From Spirochaetaceae bacterium (GTDB lineage Bacteria > Spirochaetota > Spirochaetia > Treponematales > Rectinemataceae): a DNA stretch of 33,830 nucleotides. Positions within the stretch are counted from its first letter, which is position 1, and each line of letters begins with the position of its first letter. The stretch spans positions 1 to 33,830 of the forward strand of contig JANXYO010000025.1 of assembly GCA_025356015.1 (NCBI GenBank). The letters run 5' to 3'. Shown here piece after piece: positions 1 to 7,156 of the stretch. A program made the translations under genes and the position numbers. The notes below the pieces were generated by a model. That model had not been told where the DNA came from. It saw nothing but the letters and a program-made list of their open reading frames with translations, and did no database searches.

Positions 1-360
1 CGCCGGGCCAGCCGCAGGCTCGTCAAGGGGCTCGGCCAGGGGCTCCGCGCTCTCATCCGGGATGAACTGTGCTCCCCCCTCGGCCGCGCTCAGGGAAAGC
101 TCCACGGAGTCTTCAGCCTCCTCCTTGGCCTCGGTGGCAGCGGCCGGAAGCAGGGGGTTGGGGGATCCCTCGGGCGGAACAAAGTAGGCGAAGAAGGTCT
201 CGTTCGAATGGGTCGCCTTGATCCGGTAAAGTGGCCTCGGTAGGTCGCGCGCCGATGCGGGACGGCCCCTCTCGCTCCCCGATTCGGCGACATGATCGTC
301 CTCGAGGTGCCGAAGGTCCTCTTCGCTCTGGCTTATATGGTCATCGCGGTAATTGGTCAT
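1..360 (-). CDS. Unknown acidic protein, last gene of the M23/bactofilin operon (C-terminus beyond window)
   Basis: An open frame runs from an ATG at 358-360 to the left edge with no stop, giving the first 120 residues. A strong Shine-Dalgarno sequence (GGAGG, about 5 nt before the ATG) supports the start, and the gene begins 10 nt after the YaaR-like gene ends, so it is very likely co-transcribed. The N-terminus (MTNYRDDHIS) is polar and acidic with no signal peptide or membrane helix. A short block around residues 45-65 (LYRIKATHSNETFFAYFVPP) looks folded, and the rest is rich in Glu, Ala and Pro and probably disordered. I do not recognise a family. Its place behind a peptidase, a bactofilin and a YaaR-like protein suggests a role at the cell envelope, but that is context only. 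Confidence 0.7.
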   Translation of the reverse strand, partial: MTNYRDDHISQSEEDLRHLEDDHVAESGSERGRPASARDLPRPLYRIKATHSNETFFAYFVPPEGSPNPLLPAAATEAKEEAEDSVELSLSAAEGGAQFIPDESAEPLAEPLDEPAAGPA

Positions 361-370
361 GCATTCCTCC

Positions 371-874
371 CTAGCGAAAGAGGTCGACGATCATGCCGTT
401 GATCTCGTCGACCCGCCTCAGTATCTCGAGCTTGTCGCGCTGGTTCCGGAGTATCTCGGCCGCGAGTTTCTCCAGCGCTTCATCAATCACGGCCACGCGG
501 AAATAGGTGTTCCTCTTCAGGATGTTCCGCCCCGACTCCTTCTTTTCTATTTCGTACGAGCGCTCGACGACATGGTGGATGAAGTCCCGCACCGCCTTCT
601 TGTAGGCCTGGACCAGGTCGACGCTGGGGTTCTCCTTGAGGGCGTCCCCAGCCTCGTGCACACCGTCCAGCAGCTTTTCCAGATCGGCGCTGGAAAAAGG
701 CTGGCCGGCGAGGGAGGACGAGCCTGAGTCTGCCTCGGTCTTCTCCACGGCCTTGCCGAGCACCGAGCCGAAAAGGCCCTTGCCCTTGCGTACCTTCCTC
801 TCCTCCTCCTTCTGCCTCGGGAGCAGGGGAGGTGTGAAGGGATTGATCCCCTCGGGAAAGTCGATCTTGGCCAT
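371..874 (-). CDS. YaaR-like (DUF327) protein
   Basis: 167-residue soluble protein resembling the YaaR/DUF327 family, which is common in Firmicutes and spirochaetes and has no settled biochemical role. The second half (about residues 65-165) carries the recognisable pattern: an alpha-helical region with DLVQAYKKAVRDFIHHVV, then YEIEKKES and the C-terminal IDEALEKLA...ILRRVDEINGMIVDLFR. The first 60 residues are basic and probably flexible. The frame stays open upstream to 982, but that part overlaps the bactofilin gene. The ATG at 872-874 lies 10 nt after the bactofilin stop with an AAGG about 8 nt upstream, so I chose it. It sits between the bactofilin gene and an unknown acidic protein in one operon, so a link to envelope or cytoskeletal work is likely but unproven. 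Confidence 0.8.
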   Translation of the reverse strand: MAKIDFPEGINPFTPPLLPRQKEEERKVRKGKGLFGSVLGKAVEKTEADSGSSSLAGQPFSSADLEKLLDGVHEAGDALKENPSVDLVQAYKKAVRDFIHHVVERSYEIEKKESGRNILKRNTYFRVAVIDEALEKLAAEILRNQRDKLEILRRVDEINGMIVDLFR

Positions 875-884
875 CTTGAGGCCT

Positions 885-1397
885 TCAGGACCCCGGCCTG
901 CGCTCGGGCCCGCCCGCGGCGGGGTCCCTGCCGTTTCCGCTGCCTGCAGTCTCGAGGCCGAGGGGAGCGGCGAAGCAGGCACCCCGGAAGGCGCCGAGGA
1001 AGCGGACCGAGTCCCCGTGGCCCTCGACGAAGCCAGCGAGCTCGGCTTCGGCGCTGTCCAGAGCGCCAGTCACCGAAACGTCTCCATGGACCACCGTCCC
1101 GTCCTCGGCCTCGAGCCGGGGTGCGAAGACATTGCCGATCACGACACCGCCCGACAGGATCCGCAGCCGGTCGGACACGTAGACATCGCCCTTGACCACA
1201 CCGCCTATGATCGCCGAGCGGGCGCGGACCGAGGCCTCGATGCGGCCCGTGGCCCCGATGACGACCTTGCCCGTGGCCCGGATCGAGCCGCGGACGTCGC
1301 CGTCTATCCGCAGAAGGCCGTCGACGTCGATGTCACCGTCGACGGCCGATCCGGCCCCGATTATCGAATTGACGAGTGAGTCTCTTGGATCTGGCAT
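885..1397 (-). CDS. Bactofilin (polymer-forming cytoskeletal protein)
   Basis: 170-residue protein with the bactofilin (DUF583) pattern. A short polar N-terminus leads into repeated beta-helix rungs at about residues 15-120, rich in Gly, Val and Ile with regularly spaced turns (VDGDIDVDGLLRIDGDVRGSI, IGGVVKGDVYVSDRLRI, VVHGDVSVTG). The C-terminal 50 residues are Gly/Pro/Arg-rich and probably disordered. Bactofilins polymerise without nucleotide into filaments that recruit cell-wall enzymes to particular sites. The ATG at 1395-1397 has a GGAG six nt upstream. The M23 peptidase gene ends 11 nt before it on the same strand. This bactofilin-plus-M23 pairing is seen in several bacteria where it controls cell shape or curvature, so the two products probably act together. 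Confidence 0.9.
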   Translation of the reverse strand: MPDPRDSLVNSIIGAGSAVDGDIDVDGLLRIDGDVRGSIRATGKVVIGATGRIEASVRARSAIIGGVVKGDVYVSDRLRILSGGVVIGNVFAPRLEAEDGTVVHGDVSVTGALDSAEAELAGFVEGHGDSVRFLGAFRGACFAAPLGLETAGSGNGRDPAAGGPERRPGS

Positions 1398-1408
1398 GAT
1401 TGCTCCGG

Positions 1409-2452
1409 CTATTCGTTTTGGCCCGTCGTCATCGCAGTCGCGCTCGCCCGAATATTCAGGAACTTGAGTGGATCTATGACGCCCGTGCCCAGATGCACCT
1501 CGTAGTGGAGGTGGGGGCCGGTAGACAGACCGGTGTTGCCAAGGTATCCGATGACCTGGCCCTGCTGGACCTTCTGCCCCTTCTGCACCCTGAAAGACTG
1601 GAGATGGGCGTAGCGGGTGAAGAATCCGTGGTTGTGCTGGAGGATGATGTAGTTGCCGAAACCCTGGTCAAAGCCGACGGCGACGACCTTTCCATCGGCC
1701 GTGGCGATGATCTGGTCGCCTGTCCTAAAAGTCGAGACGTCGATACCCTTGTGGATGTACCACTGGCCGGTGAAGGGATTCTCGTTCTGGCCGTAGTACA
1801 TGCTGATGTGGCCGATCCCGCCCTTGATCGGCCAGATGTTCGGGATCTCGGTGAGGACCTTGCTCTGGTTCTGCAGGAGGGATCCGAGCTCGTTCAATGG
1901 CCCCACCGATTTTGCGAGGTAGTCTGTGATGCGCTGGAGCTCGCCTATCTCGCGCAGGCCCCCTGCTCCCGTCTCCTCTGTCTCGAAGAAGGATGCGAGG
2001 TCCCCCTTCTGGACCTGGGAATCGGAGGCCGAGGGCTGGGCTCCGATCCGCGCGAGTGTCCCCGAAAGCGAGGTCTCGAAACGCTTGGCGGCCGTCACGA
2101 GCCTGCTCGTCTCGTCGCGTATCGAATCCAGGTCGGCCTGCGTGGACTTCAGGTCCTCGCTGCGGTTCTGGAGCCGGTGCGCGGTATCGGAGAAGCGAGC
2201 CGCCGAGAAAACGAAGACAAAGAGGATGATCGCCAGGGCGGCTGCCAGGCCGGCCATGGCGAAAAAGCTGAGCTGGAGGTTAATGATCTTCTTCTCGGTG
2301 TGGGGAATGAGCATTATGGTGAGCTTTTGCCGCCCGGCCACGCCGACTCGGGCGAGAAAGGCCTTGAAGCGGCCCGTTCTGGCTCTGAGGCGGGCGGAGA
2401 CGCGCGAATAGAACGCGTTTTCCAATTTTTTGTATTTCTTCAAACTGGGCAC
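1409..2452 (-). CDS. M23-family metallopeptidase, membrane-anchored
   Basis: About 347 residues. A basic cytoplasmic N-terminus of about 58 residues precedes one transmembrane helix (about 60-84, LSFFAMAGLAAALAIILFVF). A predicted coiled coil follows (about 90-135), then a linker, then an M23/LytM domain (about 210-335). The zinc ligands are visible: HKGID (first His and Asp, about 235-239) and HLH (about 315-317). The family cleaves peptidoglycan cross-links, and this one should act in the periplasm. The start is ambiguous: TTG at 2453-2455 and GTG at 2450-2452 are adjacent, and the AAGGAG is 3 nt from the TTG but 6 nt from the GTG, so I prefer the GTG. It is the first gene of an operon with bactofilin, YaaR-like and unknown genes. 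The metal ligands are intact, so it is probably active. Confidence 0.92.
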   Translation of the reverse strand: MPSLKKYKKLENAFYSRVSARLRARTGRFKAFLARVGVAGRQKLTIMLIPHTEKKIINLQLSFFAMAGLAAALAIILFVFVFSAARFSDTAHRLQNRSEDLKSTQADLDSIRDETSRLVTAAKRFETSLSGTLARIGAQPSASDSQVQKGDLASFFETEETGAGGLREIGELQRITDYLAKSVGPLNELGSLLQNQSKVLTEIPNIWPIKGGIGHISMYYGQNENPFTGQWYIHKGIDVSTFRTGDQIIATADGKVVAVGFDQGFGNYIILQHNHGFFTRYAHLQSFRVQKGQKVQQGQVIGYLGNTGLSTGPHLHYEVHLGTGVIDPLKFLNIRASATAMTTGQNE

Positions 2453-2501
2453 CAAGTTCTCCTTGCCCGAGATATGCAGAAATGACTCCGCCTTCGATCA
2501 T

Positions 2502-2531
2502 ACTCTAGCATTCCAAGTATCGGCCTGTCAA
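2502..2531 (-). promoter_or_regulatory. Sigma70-type promoter of the M23/bactofilin operon
   Basis: Read on the minus strand, a perfect TTGACA (2526-2531) is followed after 18 nt by TAGAGT (2502-2507, 4 of 6 matches). Transcription would start near 2495, about 40 nt before the M23 start codon. No other good candidate lies in this gap. Confidence 0.55.
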
Positions 2532-2555
2532 AGGGCAGAGGCCGGGCGGCGCATG

Positions 2556-2573
2556 AGGTCCGATTGCGGACCT
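2556..2573. promoter_or_regulatory. Perfect inverted repeat between two divergent promoters
   Basis: AGGTCCG-ATTG-CGGACCT is a 7-bp perfect inverted repeat with a 4-nt centre. It lies between the leftward promoter (2502-2531) and the rightward promoter (2588-2615). It has no useful T-run on either strand, so an operator or DNA hairpin is more likely than a terminator. The binding protein is unknown. Confidence 0.4.
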
Positions 2574-2587
2574 TTCGGTATCGCTAT

Positions 2588-2615
2588 TTGAATCGGCAAA
2601 TTTGGACGATATAAT
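2588..2615 (+). promoter_or_regulatory. Promoter of the metallo-hydrolase gene, probably leaderless
   Basis: TTGAAT (2588-2593), a 16-nt spacer and a perfect TATAAT (2610-2615). The start codon ATG is at 2623, only 7 nt after the -10 box, so transcription should begin at or next to the ATG. Confidence 0.6.
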
Positions 2616-2622
2616 TGGGAGA

Positions 2623-3480
2623 ATGAGCAAAACGCAGGCCAAGACCGATGGAAGAGAAGCCATACCCTTGGCAAATGACGGAGAACTTGCCCTGACCTTC
2701 ATCGGTGCTGGTAGCGCTTTCTCCCGGAGGTTCTACCAGAACAACCTCCTCCTGGTCAAAGGTCCTTCCCACCTCCTGGTCGACTGCGGGACGAGGACAC
2801 CCGAAGCCCTTTCGAACCTCGGTCTCTCTGTCGGAAAGATCCGAAATTACCTCATCACGCATAGCCACGCCGACCACATCGGCGGACTCGAAGAGGTGAT
2901 GCTCGTCAACCGCTATGGCCTGCGCCAGAAGACGACGATGGTCGTCACCGAGAAGCTCAGGAAGATCCTGTGGACCATGTGCCTCAGGGGCGGGGCCTCC
3001 TGGAACGAGGTCCACGAGGGCAAGCCCCTGGAATTCGAGGATTTCTGGGACGTCATCAGCCCGGTCAAGCTGGCCAAGGGGCAAAGGGAGCTCTGCGAGG
3101 CCAGCGTCGGCGCGATCAAGATAAGGCTCTTCAGGACCATGCACATCCCCGACTCGGCCGCGGACTGGCGCGACTCCTTCCCCAGCTACGGCCTGATCAT
3201 CGACGACAGGATCCTGTACACGGCGGACACGCGTTACGATCCGGCCATGGTCGCCGATCTGGACGGCGAATTCCATTTCGAGACCATCTTCCACGACTGC
3301 CAGTTCTTCACCGGAGGGGTTCACGCCTCCCTCGAGGAACTCGCCGGACTCCCTGTGGGGATACGGGAGAGGACCCTCCTCATGCACTACGGAGACAACG
3401 CCGAGGCCTTTGGCGGGCGCATCCGCGAGCTCGGGTTCCGTGGCCTCGTCGAGCAGTGGAAGACCTACTCTTTCCCCTAG
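2623..3480 (+). CDS. Metallo-beta-lactamase-fold hydrolase
   Basis: 285-residue cytoplasmic protein of the metallo-beta-lactamase fold, nearest in style to the RNase Z/cyclic-nucleotide-phosphodiesterase branch. Near the N-terminus is TFIGAGSAF. The metal motif HSHADHIGG is at about 80-88 (two His, Asp, His), ADTRYDP supplies the bridging Asp region at about 203, and HDCQFF and LLMHYGD supply the remaining ligands. The substrate cannot be read from the sequence. An upstream TTG at 2602 overlaps the promoter, so I chose the ATG at 2623. It has no proper Shine-Dalgarno sequence, and with the -10 box 7 nt away the mRNA is probably leaderless. It is followed by htpG 102 nt downstream, which has its own likely promoter. 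Confidence 0.85.
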   Translation: MSKTQAKTDGREAIPLANDGELALTFIGAGSAFSRRFYQNNLLLVKGPSHLLVDCGTRTPEALSNLGLSVGKIRNYLITHSHADHIGGLEEVMLVNRYGLRQKTTMVVTEKLRKILWTMCLRGGASWNEVHEGKPLEFEDFWDVISPVKLAKGQRELCEASVGAIKIRLFRTMHIPDSAADWRDSFPSYGLIIDDRILYTADTRYDPAMVADLDGEFHFETIFHDCQFFTGGVHASLEELAGLPVGIRERTLLMHYGDNAEAFGGRIRELGFRGLVEQWKTYSFP

Positions 3481-3508
3481 GGGGGATGGCCGAGAGTCCC
3501 TTCCGGTC

Positions 3509-3537
3509 TTGCCCGCCCAGCGGGGAATCGGTATCTT
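3509..3537 (+). promoter_or_regulatory. htpG: Possible htpG promoter
   Basis: TTGCCC (3509-3514), 17-nt spacer, TATCTT (3532-3537), giving a leader of about 38 nt before the htpG ATG. The match is moderate. I saw no CIRCE-like inverted repeat here. Confidence 0.35.
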
Positions 3538-3582
3538 ACTCACCGCACTACACAGACACCACACATTCCATGGAGAGTCCGC

Positions 3583-5439
3583 ATGGCACAGCACCATTTC
3601 AAGACCGAGGTAGCACGCCTCCTTGACCTCATCGTCCACTCCCTGTACTCGCACAAGGAGATCTTCATCAGGGAACTCGTCTCCAATTCCTCCGACGCCC
3701 TGGACAAGCTCCGCTATCTCACTCTCTCCGACGAGGCCTTCCGGGGTTTCGCCTTCGAGCCTGGGATCCGTGTAGTCCTCGACGAGGGAGACAAGACCCT
3801 CGTGGTCGGGGACAACGGCGTGGGCATGGACGAGAAGGAGCTCGAGGACAACCTCGGGACCATCGCGCGCTCCGGGACCAAACGCTTCCTCGAGAAGCTG
3901 CCCGATGAGGCCAAAAAGGACTCGAACCTCATAGGCCAATTCGGCGTCGGCTTCTATTCCGTCTTCATGGTCGCCGACAAGGTCGAGGTGACCAGCAAGC
4001 GGGCCGGCAAAGAATTGGCTTTCCGCTGGACGAGCGACGGCAAGGGCGAGTACTCGATCGAGCCGGCCGAGCGCGTGGGGCAGGGAACCGAGGTGAGGGT
4101 CCACCTCAACGCGGAAGGCATCGAGTACCTCAAGCGGTGGACAACCGAGCCGGTCATCAAGAAATACTCGAACCACATCGCCTACCCCATCTCCCTCGTC
4201 TCCGAGGAGCCTGACTTCGACGAGAAGGGCGAGAAAAAGGGCACGAAGCGCGTGGACGCTGTCGTCAACGCCGCCACAGCGCTCTGGAGGCGTCCCAAGG
4301 CCGAGATCAAGGACGAGGAATACATCGAGTTCTACAAGTCCTTCGCCGCCGAGGACGAGGCCCCCCTGCACTGGATCCATACCCACGCCGAGGGCACGAT
4401 CGAGTACGCCACCCTCTTCTACTTCCCCGCGAAGGCGCCTTTCGACCTGTACCGCGCCGACTACAAGAGCGGGGTCAAGCTCTACGTGAAGCGCGTCTTC
4501 ATCACCGACGACGAGAAGGAGCTGCTCCCGGTCTACCTGCGCTTCGTCCGGGGCGTCATAGACTCCGAGGACCTTCCGCTCAACGTCTCGAGGGAGATCC
4601 TCCAGCAGAACAGGGTCATGACCAACATCCGCTCGGGCAGCGTGAAAAAGATCCTCGGGGAGCTCGCCGACATGGCAAGGCTCAATCCCGAGAAGTACGC
4701 GAGCTTCATCGCGCAGTTCAATCGCCCCCTCAAGGAAGGCCTGTACTCGGATTACCCCAACCGCGACATCCTCCTTGGACTCGTCCGCTTCAAGAGCAGC
4801 TCGGTGGAGGGCTGGACCGGCTTCGCAGACTACAAGGCGCGCATGAAGGAGGGGCAGAAGGCGATCTATTACATCGCAGGCGGCCCCGAGGACCGCCTGC
4901 GCAAGTCCCCGCTGCTCGAGATGTACCGCAAGGAGGGCATCGAGATCCTCATCTGCGACGACGAGATCGACGAGCTCGTGCTCTCCGGTCTCGGCCCCTA
5001 CGAGAAGATCGAGATCAAGAGCGTGAACCGCTCCGGGAGCGAATCCGAGCTCGGCACGAAAAAGGACGAGGAAGCCGTGGGAGGCGATGTCACGGCGGCG
5101 GTCGAGAAGGCCAAGAAGGCCCTGGGAGAAGCGGTCAAGGACGTGAGACTGTCACGGCGCCTCGACGAGAGTCCCGCCTGCGTTGTCGTGGATTCCGACG
5201 ATCCCTCCCTCCAGTTCCGCGAGCTCATGAAGCAGCTTGGTGGGGGCGAACTCCCCGATGTGAAGCCCATCCTCGAGCTCAACGCCGCCCACCCCCTGGT
5301 CAAGCGTCTGGCTGCCGCGGCTGAGGCCGAGGCCGAGGATCTCTCAAGGGTCCTGCTCGGCCAGGCCCTGCTGGTCGAAGGGGCTCCACTCGCCGACCCC
5401 GCCGATTTCGCGGCGCGGCTGACGAGGCTCCTCGCTTAG
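3583..5439 (+). CDS. htpG: Molecular chaperone HtpG (Hsp90)
   Basis: 618 residues, the normal size for bacterial Hsp90. It is an ATP-dependent cytoplasmic chaperone that works as a dimer on partly folded clients. The N-terminal GHKL ATPase signatures are all present: RELVSNSSDALDKLRY (catalytic Glu31, Asn35, Asp38), VGDNGVGMD, and GQFGVGFYSVFMVADKV. The middle domain follows (about 215-480), including LPLNVSREILQQN with the conserved catalytic-loop Arg and Gln. The C-terminal dimerisation domain reaches the end. The ATG has a GGAG about 8 nt upstream. Its stop codon overlaps that of the convergent nucleotidyltransferase gene by four bases, so there is no room for a terminator between them. 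Confidence 0.98.
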   Translation: MAQHHFKTEVARLLDLIVHSLYSHKEIFIRELVSNSSDALDKLRYLTLSDEAFRGFAFEPGIRVVLDEGDKTLVVGDNGVGMDEKELEDNLGTIARSGTKRFLEKLPDEAKKDSNLIGQFGVGFYSVFMVADKVEVTSKRAGKELAFRWTSDGKGEYSIEPAERVGQGTEVRVHLNAEGIEYLKRWTTEPVIKKYSNHIAYPISLVSEEPDFDEKGEKKGTKRVDAVVNAATALWRRPKAEIKDEEYIEFYKSFAAEDEAPLHWIHTHAEGTIEYATLFYFPAKAPFDLYRADYKSGVKLYVKRVFITDDEKELLPVYLRFVRGVIDSEDLPLNVSREILQQNRVMTNIRSGSVKKILGELADMARLNPEKYASFIAQFNRPLKEGLYSDYPNRDILLGLVRFKSSSVEGWTGFADYKARMKEGQKAIYYIAGGPEDRLRKSPLLEMYRKEGIEILICDDEIDELVLSGLGPYEKIEIKSVNRSGSESELGTKKDEEAVGGDVTAAVEKAKKALGEAVKDVRLSRRLDESPACVVVDSDDPSLQFRELMKQLGGGELPDVKPILELNAAHPLVKRLAAAAEAEAEDLSRVLLGQALLVEGAPLADPADFAARLTRLLA

Positions 5440-6401
5440 GAGGAGCCCCCTCCGACCCCGGTCTGGGAAAAGCCCTTCCAGAGCGGGCTGGGATAGGCCC
5501 CGGAACTGGTCAGTCCGGCGATGCGCGCGGCGCAGTCGGGCGCATCGGCCCTATAAGTGAGGCCGAACCACCGTTCCGGGGTTGGCAGCACCGTGACGGC
5601 GGCCTCTCCGCGCGCGATGAGCGCATCCACCAGGTCAGGCAAGCCGAATTCGGCCGATACCGACCCCGCCCCCTCCAGGAGGAAGCCTTCGAGGATGGGG
5701 CGGGCGAGCCGGAATATCGGCGGCGTGAAGCCCCAGAGGTTCATGGAGACAAGCTCCTCGCCAGAAAAGCGGTTTCCCGTCCCGCCGTCCTCGGTGGGAA
5801 CCCAGGCCCCCGCGGTGGCGGGATCGCCCACGATCGACCTGAACTCGGTCACACCAAGGAGCCGCCCTCCCGGACCCAGGCTGCAGATCCCCCGGGACAC
5901 CGGGCCGTTGGGGCTCAAGGCCTTCCCGAGGGCGAAGCCCGCCATGCACCAGGAGGATCCTTTCGGATCCGCGGCTTCCAGGAAATCGTGTACCAGAGCG
6001 AAGGACTGGCATCCGTAATAATCGTCGGCGTTCACCGAGGCGAAGGGCATGCCGAGCTCAGAGGCGGCGCAGAGAAGGGCGTGGCCCGTGCCCCAGGGCT
6101 TGGTCCTCCCGGCGAGCCTCGCCGCCCTGGCGGCATCCTCGCCGAGGAGACTGCCAAGCTCCTGGAAGGCGAGGCGGGGTCGCAGCGAGGGCGGAAGCCG
6201 CGCGAGCACGCGCTCCCTGAACTCAGGCTCAATCGAGCGGCTGACGAGGAAGACGATCTCGTCGAAACCCGAGGCCAGGGCATCGTAGACGGAGAACTCG
6301 AGGAGGGTCTCGCCAGATGGGCCCACGCTCGCAGCCTGCTTCGGTCCCCCGAACCTCGATCCCATGCCGGCCGCTAGCACGAGGAGGGCGGTCTTTCCCA
6401 T
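5436..6401 (-). CDS. Sugar-phosphate nucleotidyltransferase
   Basis: 321 residues with a Rossmann-like nucleotidyltransferase fold. The signature is at the extreme N-terminus: LVLAAGMGSRFGGPKQ (glycine-rich loop, Arg and Lys). SVNADDYYG at about 125 supplies the metal-binding Asp. This family transfers NMP from NTP to a sugar phosphate (or related acceptor) and releases pyrophosphate. The specific sugar and nucleotide are not evident. No acyltransferase beta-helix is attached, but a separate left-handed beta-helix protein starts 65 bp away on the other strand, followed by a HAD phosphatase, so the three may serve one sugar-phosphate pathway. The ATG at 6399-6401 has AAGGA very close upstream. 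The gene converges on htpG with overlapping stop codons. Confidence 0.88.
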   Translation of the reverse strand: MGKTALLVLAAGMGSRFGGPKQAASVGPSGETLLEFSVYDALASGFDEIVFLVSRSIEPEFRERVLARLPPSLRPRLAFQELGSLLGEDAARAARLAGRTKPWGTGHALLCAASELGMPFASVNADDYYGCQSFALVHDFLEAADPKGSSWCMAGFALGKALSPNGPVSRGICSLGPGGRLLGVTEFRSIVGDPATAGAWVPTEDGGTGNRFSGEELVSMNLWGFTPPIFRLARPILEGFLLEGAGSVSAEFGLPDLVDALIARGEAAVTVLPTPERWFGLTYRADAPDCAARIAGLTSSGAYPSPLWKGFSQTGVGGGSS

Positions 6402-6430
6402 TGTCCTTCGATCGTAGCAGAAGCCCTTGT

Positions 6431-6458
6431 TTGACGCATAGCGCCTCGAGGCTATATG
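6431..6458 (+). promoter_or_regulatory. Promoter of the beta-helix/HAD pair, probably leaderless
   Basis: TTGACG (6431-6436), 16-nt spacer, TATATG (6453-6458); the overlapping TATGCT (6455-6460) with an 18-nt spacer is equally possible. The ATG at 6467 is only 6-8 nt downstream of the -10 box and there is no Shine-Dalgarno sequence. Confidence 0.5.
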
Positions 6459-6466
6459 CTTGGCCG

Positions 6467-7156
6467 ATGGACAACAGGGGCTTGGGACCCGCGGACTTCC
6501 TCGATCTCGACAGGAGCATCGCCGCGGGCATCTTCCGTGGACTCTCCTACCCGTGGGAAGCGCTTCCGCTCATCGCGTCGTTTGTCGCGGGCATCCTTTC
6601 CGACCCGCCGGAGGGATACAGGCTCCTGGCGCCGGGAGTGCTCGTGGCCGAGGGAGTGAGCATCTCGCCGCGCGCCGAGATCCTGGGGCCTGCCATAATC
6701 GGCCCTGGGAGCGAGGTCAGGGCCGGTGCCCTGATCCGCGAGAACGTCATCGTCGGGAGTCTCTGCCTTGTTGGCAACAGCTCTGAACTGAAGAACTGCG
6801 TGCTCTTCGACGGAGCCCTGGCTCCCCACTTCAACTACGTCGGTGATTCCATCCTCGGCTCCGGCTCCCACCTGGGCGCGGGGGCGATCCTCTCGAACTT
6901 CAAGTCCGACCATGGCGAGGTCTGCCTCCGCCTCGAGGACGGAACGTCAATACGCACGGGGCTTGTCAAATTCGGGGCCATTGTCGGGGACGGCTGCGAG
7001 ATCGGCTGCAACTCCGTCTGCTTCCCCGGTACCCTTGTGGGAAAGGGCACGACGGTCTATCCCCTCTGCCCCGTCCGCGGTCTCGTGCCCGCTGGGGCGA
7101 TCCTCAAGGCCGAGGGCGTCTTGGCCAAGAAGCGCGAAGGCGGGAAAGGCGAATGA
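6467..7156 (+). CDS. Left-handed beta-helix (hexapeptide-repeat) protein, acyltransferase-like
   Basis: 229-residue protein. After an N-terminal helical part (about 1-60) it shows hexapeptide-type coils from about 68 to 215: PGVLVAEGVSISPRAEI, GPAIIGPGSEVRAGALI, SILGSGSHLGAGAILSN, and AIVGDGCEIGCNSVC. This resembles the C-terminal acyltransferase half of GlmU-like proteins without the nucleotidyltransferase half. The FNYVGDSILGSGSHLGAGA block matches the region around the acetyl-CoA/active-site coils in such enzymes. The exact substrate is unknown. The frame is open further upstream, but that stretch is antisense to the nucleotidyltransferase. The ATG at 6467 fits the promoter, with a leaderless or nearly leaderless mRNA. 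The stop overlaps the next ATG (ATGA), so it is translationally coupled to the HAD gene. Confidence 0.82.
   Translation: MDNRGLGPADFLDLDRSIAAGIFRGLSYPWEALPLIASFVAGILSDPPEGYRLLAPGVLVAEGVSISPRAEILGPAIIGPGSEVRAGALIRENVIVGSLCLVGNSSELKNCVLFDGALAPHFNYVGDSILGSGSHLGAGAILSNFKSDHGEVCLRLEDGTSIRTGLVKFGAIVGDGCEIGCNSVCFPGTLVGKGTTVYPLCPVRGLVPAGAILKAEGVLAKKREGGKGE

Noticed and set aside
2556-2575. Inverted repeat as an intrinsic terminator
   Set aside because: Only three T residues follow and it lies upstream of, not behind, genes on both sides.
2584-4386. 600-codon open frame on the minus strand opposite the metallo-hydrolase and htpG genes
   Set aside because: It is antisense to two genes with clear family motifs. 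Its translation is a composition artefact of GC-rich coding DNA with no recognisable domain.
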